NCBI GenBank assembly: GCA_009599575.1
Contig: VWND01000075.1
Location: 620,001 to 684,000, forward strand
From: Blumeriella jaapii
Taxonomy: Eukaryota > Ascomycota > Leotiomycetes > Helotiales > Drepanopezizaceae
Direction of reading: 5' to 3'
DNA length: 64,000 nucleotides
Positions 59,340 through 64,000 of the stretch are shown here, in pieces; the first letter of the stretch is position 1; each line of letters opens with the position of its first letter. Below the pieces are notes generated by a model. That model was not told the DNA's origin and ran no database searches. It was given only the letters and a program-made list of their open reading frames with translations. Position numbers and translations under genes: made by a program.

Positions 59340-60250
59340 TATTAAAAAAAATCGGTTTCTAGGCGCGTTTGCTTATAAGAGTCGTAATAGCATAAAATAA
59401 AAGCATTTAGCAGGGTTTTTGCGTAATGTTTTCTATACGTTTTTTCTGTTTTTTTTCGAATACGAAAAAAAACGTTTTTGCTTATAAAAATAGTAAAAAG
59501 ACGGCAAATGCGATTGTAGCCGGCTATAAAGCGTTTGTAGAAATTGCAAAAGCCTAAAAAGCTTTGCACGCTTCGTATATTCGCTGCATATTACCAGTTT
59601 TTAATAATAGCGATTTTTTCCGGGTTTATTTTAATATTTTAAATATTAATAACGAAACTTAAAAATTTAGTTTTCGTAATATTAAACTCGCATTTTTTAA
59701 TATCAGCTTTCAGGCCGTGTTTTTTTAAAATCGACAGAATTTTTTTAACGTAAACCTTATATTTTAAATTATTCGCGGAATAAATAAAAATATCGTTAAA
59801 ATACGCCGAGCAAAAATTATTTAAGTATTTTATAAAAATGTTATTAATAAAGCGTTAAAATATAACGGGCCTATTAGTAAAGCCGAACGGAAAAACTTTA
59901 TATTTATATATATCGTATCGGATGCGAAAATTAATTAGTTTTTTAAATTTTTCGAATATCCGGATTCGATTGAATATTTATTAAATATTAATTTTCGTAA
60001 ATATTTTAGTTTTAATAATTCGCGCTAGTATTTCGTTAATTAAAAGCAAAAAGTAAAAATTCTTTTTTGTAAAATTATTAAGCTTGCGATAATCGATATA
60101 CAAGCGTATAAAACCGTTTGACTTTTTAATAAATAAAATCGAAGCGGCGAAAAAGGTATTAAAAGGTTTAATAAAACTTTTGTGCAAATTATCGAAAATA
60201 TAACTTTTGATTTTTGTAAGCTGTTCGTTCGTAAAACGTTTAAATAGTTT
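59340..60250 (-). pseudogene. reverse transcriptase and RNase H remnant of gypsy-2
   Basis: The minus strand gives ILFIKKSNGFIRLYIDYRKLN and KIFTKINI (about 60160-59981), the RT fingers and palm start. QSFLGFCNFYKRFIAGYNRI, LLNAFILCY and LETDFF follow (about 59569-59342), marking the connection to RNase H. The catalytic block between is decayed. Confidence 0.8.
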
Positions 60251-61493
60251 TATAAAAAACGTATTTTTCGTAGCAAAATATATTTTGTGATTTACACCGA
60301 AGCGGCGGAAAGCGAACTTATCGCTTTTTTGCTTATAAAAAATTTTTTCGAATTTTAAATATTAGGCTGGAAAAAGCTTTTTCACAAAAACTACGTTATC
60401 GTTATATTTGGCTTGTAAAGCGTCGGGGACGGAAATGCTTTTTATTATCGCGAATTATATAATTTTTTTAAATTCGGCGATTTTCGTACGGCGAAAACGT
60501 TTTTTATTTATATTATATATAAAAGTAATAAACGTGCAATCGTTAAATAATAGTAACTTTTTTTTTTTTGCGGCCCGTATTCGCTTTTCGTAACGTATTT
60601 GTAAAGCGCTAAATGCAAAAGCGGAAATATAGCTGATATTGCAATTGAAAATAAAAAAAGTAGCAATTGGCCCGGTTAAAAGAACCGGCTTAATCGGTTT
60701 AGGGCTGCCAATAAGAAACTTTTTCATTTTATATAAATTGCTTTTAAAATCTCGCATAAACGTAAAGGGTTTACTAATTCCAAAGCTTAAATAAGTTTTT
60801 TTAATCGTCGTAAAAGTGTTAGCAGAAATATATAAGGTTTTTATTACGCTGTTTCGTTTATTTGCATTTTTTTAATATATGCGATTAAGCATCTTAAGCT
60901 TTTTTCGCTGATTGAAATCGACGAATAATTGCTCGTTGAAATAAAAAATAATAAATATATCGAATGGCCATTTTATTTTGTTTTTTCTTTGGCCATACGC
61001 TTGCTTTAAATCGTAGTGTTATAAAAATTTGCGATTAATAAAAACGTCGGTAAAGCTTAGGTTTGTAATTAAAAAAAAAAATTTATACGACGTCGGTTAA
61101 TCGTAAAAAAAAGAAAAATAGCAGAAGAAATAGGCTTTTCCGGCTCGCTATTATAGCCGATAAATATAATAAATTTATGCAACCGAATAAAACTTATTTC
61201 GAAATGTTAAAAAAGTTAATACGCTAAAAAAGTTTTAATTGTATCGAAAATATTAGCTTCGCTATCGATATATACAAATGTTTTAATATATAATTTATTA
61301 CGTGCTAATTTTATAAAAACTAAAAACTATCGCTCTTTTATTAAAAAGCGCTAGTTAAATTTCAAATTTTTTTACAAATCGAATTTTTTATTATAATAAA
61401 AATCTTTGCTACGGCTTAAAAGTTTTTTAATAAATCGTTTTGTTTTTCGTCGATAATTATTTCGGCGATTTTGCGACTAAGCTTAGCGTCGAA

Positions 61494-61535
61494 GCAAACG
61501 TTTGCGAAATGGCCGGGCTTGCCGTAATTATAACA
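61494..61535 (-). pseudogene. gag zinc knuckle of gypsy-2, one cysteine lost
   Basis: The minus strand reads CYNYGKPGHFANVC, a CCHC knuckle in which the second cysteine is Tyr: a TGC-to-TAC change, the kind RIP makes. Confidence 0.8.
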
Positions 61536-63030
61536 AGCGCCAGAAAAACGCGCAGCCAAACGAAAAAAACCGAAGATGGCAGAAATAGCAGTTATACGTT
61601 CGTAAGAATTTTTATTAAAAAAAAAAAAAGCCGTGCGAGCAAAAAGGGCTGGAAAAATAAAACGCTATAAGACTTTGAAAATACCGGAAATACGCCTAAA
61701 ATCTTAATTAGCAAAAGTTATAGCAAAAAAAAAATAGTTTATACGACGAATAAAAGCTATCTTTTTAATTCGGATATTACGTGATTTTTTATTCGCAACG
61801 GCTAAAAACTCGTTTAAAGCAATGTAATTATTATTTATTTTGTATTTTTTTATTCGAAAATCGTATTTAAAAATAAAAATAATTTTTTCGTATATATTTT
61901 TAAACCAACGGTTTTTAGCAATTTTATTAATAATTGCGTAACAAATAAACAAAAAACGAAAGTTATTATAAATCTGACCGTTGTTTATATAAAATTTGTT
62001 ATATTGCAACTTAGCAAACTAAACGCGATTATAATTAAAAAAGCGCTGATTAAAAATGCAAAAAACATTTCGGGCCGATTGGGCTTGATTATAAAACTCG
62101 GGGTTCAAATGTTTTAAAATAATAGTTTTTGCTTTTTTAATAATATATTTGAAATATGCTTTAGCTTGGTTTATGCTTTATATAAAATTCTTTAAATACT
62201 TTTTAATAAACAATTTTATATCTATTTTTTATACGTTATATTTAATCTTTTTTTAATAGTCGCTAAAAGCGTAACGAAAGTATTTGATTTTGGATAGTTC
62301 GATTCGAAAAATGGCTAAGTCGAAAACGGAAAGGTAATATTCGGAAATTAATTAAAAGTCCGCCGTAAAAGCGCGCAAAGCTCGAAGTAAAAAAAAAGCG
62401 TCGCGGGCGATGGCGAAGGCTGAAAAGCGAACGGCGGCGATGGTTTAAGCGATTATTTAAACGATTTAAAGCTGCTAGGCCGCAGTAAATCTTTCAGCGT
62501 TAGCAAATATGCTAAACAGTCGTAAGGGCATTCGTCGGTTTGAAAGTATTAAAATATCAGCGTCGTACAATTCGATTTTAAATTCGATAATAAAGCGAAA
62601 AGATCCAGCAGCAAATGACTATGATTCGGTAAAAAAGTCGTGGAATAAAAACTCGCTGCCAGAATCGTCGAAAAAGCTTAGAACGAATAGAAATTCGGAA
62701 GCGCCAAAAGCAGAGAATGGAAGTGCTGACTCGAAGCTAAATCGTACGAATTGCGTTCGTTTTCGAGTGCTACGTCGATTTATAAGAAAAGCATAGAGTG
62801 TTGTAATATTAAAAAAGGGCGATTCGAATTGCAAAAGCAGATCGAATTAATAAGGAAGAAAGATTCCAGCTTTTTCTGAAAACAAAATCAGTAGAAAAAA
62901 GTTTTAATTAAGGCATCGATAAATAAACGTCGGTACGGGCGGCCTAAAAAGAGTTCGAGTTGCAAAGGCAAATCGAATCTTTAATCGTGGATACAAAACT
63001 TTTCAGCGAAGGTTGTTTGATTTTTCTTTA
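61536..63030 (-). pseudogene. gag region and 5' leader of gypsy-2
   Basis: The body of gag upstream of the knuckle, with AT-rich stretches (61700-62300) and a somewhat less decayed Ser/Arg-rich part at 62400-62900. I read no continuous frame on the minus strand. Confidence 0.5.
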
Positions 63031-63321
63031 TATTATAGCTAGCTTAAAAATGATCGGGATAATATGGACCAAAAGATACGCATATAAATTAAAAGAAAAA
63101 CACCGAGCTAAAATGCTCGGAGTCGCGAACTTTATATACAGTAGGCTGCGTTTATAGGTCACGTGACTTAGCGCGAGGCCTAATGGCCGAGGTGGTCCGT
63201 GCCCAAACCTTATTCCAACACCACCGGCAATTATACCACTGGCAACCATACCACTGGCGACCATACCACTGGCGACCATACCACTAGCAACCACACCACT
63301 AGCCAGGGAAGGATCGTAATA
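63031..63321 (-). repeat. 5' LTR of the younger gypsy-2 copy
   Basis: 291 bp, the same length as 56864-57154. The terminus TGTCACAGC has become TATTATAGC, all by transitions. Confidence 0.9.
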
Positions 63322-63326
63322 ATATT
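63322..63326 (-). repeat. target-site duplication, right (ATATT)
   Basis: Partner of 56859-56863. Confidence 0.85.
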
Positions 63327-64000
63327 TATCAAAAGTAAAAGACGTTTTTAATTGTTTTAGTAATAAAAGCAAAAAGGGCGGAAGCGTTGCTTAATATATT
63401 AATTTATTATTTCGGTTTGCTTATCGATATTAAAATTGTACGCAATAATCAATTTGATTTTGGTTTTTAATATACGGCAGAGTTTTTGCTAAAAGACCGA
63501 AATAAATTAAATTTTTCGGTCCGAAATAATTAAATCCGGCATGCCGAAATGGCGCATTTAATAAACCAAAACAAAGCTGCCAGTTTTTTCGTTATAATAG
63601 TTTTGTGACAGAAAATTAACAAAAGTTTTTTAAATAAACGATTTATTATTACGAAAGCGAAATCGTAATTATTTTCGTTTAACGAAAGTTTCGTAAAATC
63701 TATCGTTAAATATTAATAAAGCCTGCTGAATATAAGCAAAAGCTTTAAAAAGCCCGAGGTTTTGTCGCGCTTAGCTTTTATTCGTATACAACGACAATTC
63801 GAAACGTATTATTATATATTTGCTTTTATAATTTTTTAATAATATTTGCGACCGACCAAAAGCTTTATTTTTTTTATTTCAACGTATGCTACGCAAAGCT
63901 GTTTATAAATATATCGGATCAGAAAAGTTCGCAATTCGGAAGGTTTTAAAAGCATTATTAATTTGCTTTGGAAAAACAATTTGTTTTATCGCAATTAATA
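63327..64000 (-). mobile_element. older gypsy-2 copy, continuing (integrase end), runs off the window
   Basis: Collinear with about 57970-58650 of the younger copy (TTGCTTAATATATTA, GGTCCGAAA, AATCCGGCATGCCGAAAT blocks). It is the same element as 55786-56863, split by the younger insertion. Its 5' LTR must lie beyond 64000. Confidence 0.85.

Larger units (their letters stand above)
56864..63321 (-). mobile_element. younger full-length gypsy-2 copy nested in its own family
   Basis: A 6,458-bp minus-strand element with LTRs at 56864-57154 and 63031-63321 and an intact polypurine tract at 57155-57170 (CGAAGGGGAGGGGTAG on the minus strand). It also has a perfect 5-bp target duplication. Domains from the 5' end: a gag with one zinc knuckle, a decayed protease zone, reverse transcriptase, RNase H, integrase, and a 3' region of about 800 bp. 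All are broken by stops through C-to-T/G-to-A changes. Its LTRs and purine tract have higher GC than its body. Confidence 0.9.
47400..64000. other. RIP-degraded AT-rich transposon nest
   Basis: From about 47.4 kb the composition changes sharply to AT-rich DNA in which CA and TG dinucleotides are scarce while CG is kept. Differences between repeat copies are almost all C-to-T or G-to-A. This is the pattern expected from repeat-induced point mutation with CpA preference. Frames are short and full of stops, yet reverse transcriptase, RNase H and integrase motifs can still be read. Confidence 0.9.

Noticed and set aside
55786..63321. the three LTR copies read as a CRISPR-like or satellite array
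   Set aside because: Spacing, target duplications and purine tracts identify them as LTRs; no CRISPR array is present in this eukaryotic DNA.

Overview
The window is nuclear DNA of a filamentous ascomycete (Pezizomycotina), probably a plant-associated Dothideomycete. The evidence is: genes broken by short introns of about 50-80 bp with GTRNGT donors and CTRAY branch points; a dispersed single 5S rRNA gene; a tRNA-Tyr with a 12-nt intron; secreted carbohydrate-active enzymes and a NIS1-type effector; and an AT-rich transposon block whose C-to-T/G-to-A, CpA-depleted decay is what repeat-induced point mutation (RIP) leaves. The order-level assignment is inference.

Bases 1 to about 47,200 are normal-GC, gene-bearing sequence with long intergenic stretches. 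In order they hold: a small PPxY-bearing single-span membrane protein (1.3 kb, +); a small secreted Cys-rich protein (2.7-3.1 kb, -); a Glu-rich coiled-coil protein with five exons, all in phase 0 (7.8-9.5 kb, +); tRNA-Tyr (9.8 kb, +); a GH31 alpha-glucosidase pseudogene lacking its catalytic barrel (11.7-13.5 kb, -); an AT-hook plus transmembrane protein with a frame break (15.2-16.2 kb, -); a GH79 beta-glucuronidase-type enzyme with a GC-AG intron (16.9-18.6 kb, -); 5S rRNA (22.2 kb, -); a NIS1-like effector (22.9-23.3 kb, -); an MFS sugar transporter (26.4-28.2 kb, -); a long BRCT/AT-hook chromatin protein with two frame breaks (30.9-34.8 kb, -); a GPI-anchored phospholipase B with one frame break (35.6-37.7 kb, -); a GH76 Dfg5/Dcw1-type mannosidase (41.1-42.5 kb, +); a GH5 mannanase pseudogene (43.4-44.1 kb, +); and a secreted Ser/Thr-rich protein (45.6-46.4 kb, -). 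The secreted enzymes, the sugar importer and the effector fit a fungus that feeds on or colonises plant tissue, but there is no sign of a single co-regulated cluster.

From about 47.4 kb to the end the sequence is a nest of RIP-degraded LTR retrotransposons. The outermost layer is a Ty1/copia element on the minus strand. It was split by a complete Ty3/gypsy chromovirus on the plus strand (48,369-55,055; 265-bp LTRs; 5-bp target duplication). A second gypsy family on the minus strand then cuts the copia at 55,786, and that element was itself hit by a younger full-length copy of its own family in the same orientation (56,864-63,321; 291-bp LTRs; target duplication ATATT). No intact transposon ORF remains.

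Three otherwise conserved genes (AT-hook/TM, BRCT, phospholipase B) carry four single-base frame breaks, which may be assembly indels. The GH31 and GH5 genes are genuine relics. Many intergenic regions carry short GTAC/CAGTAC-type repeats that are absent from the coding exons and from the transposon block.
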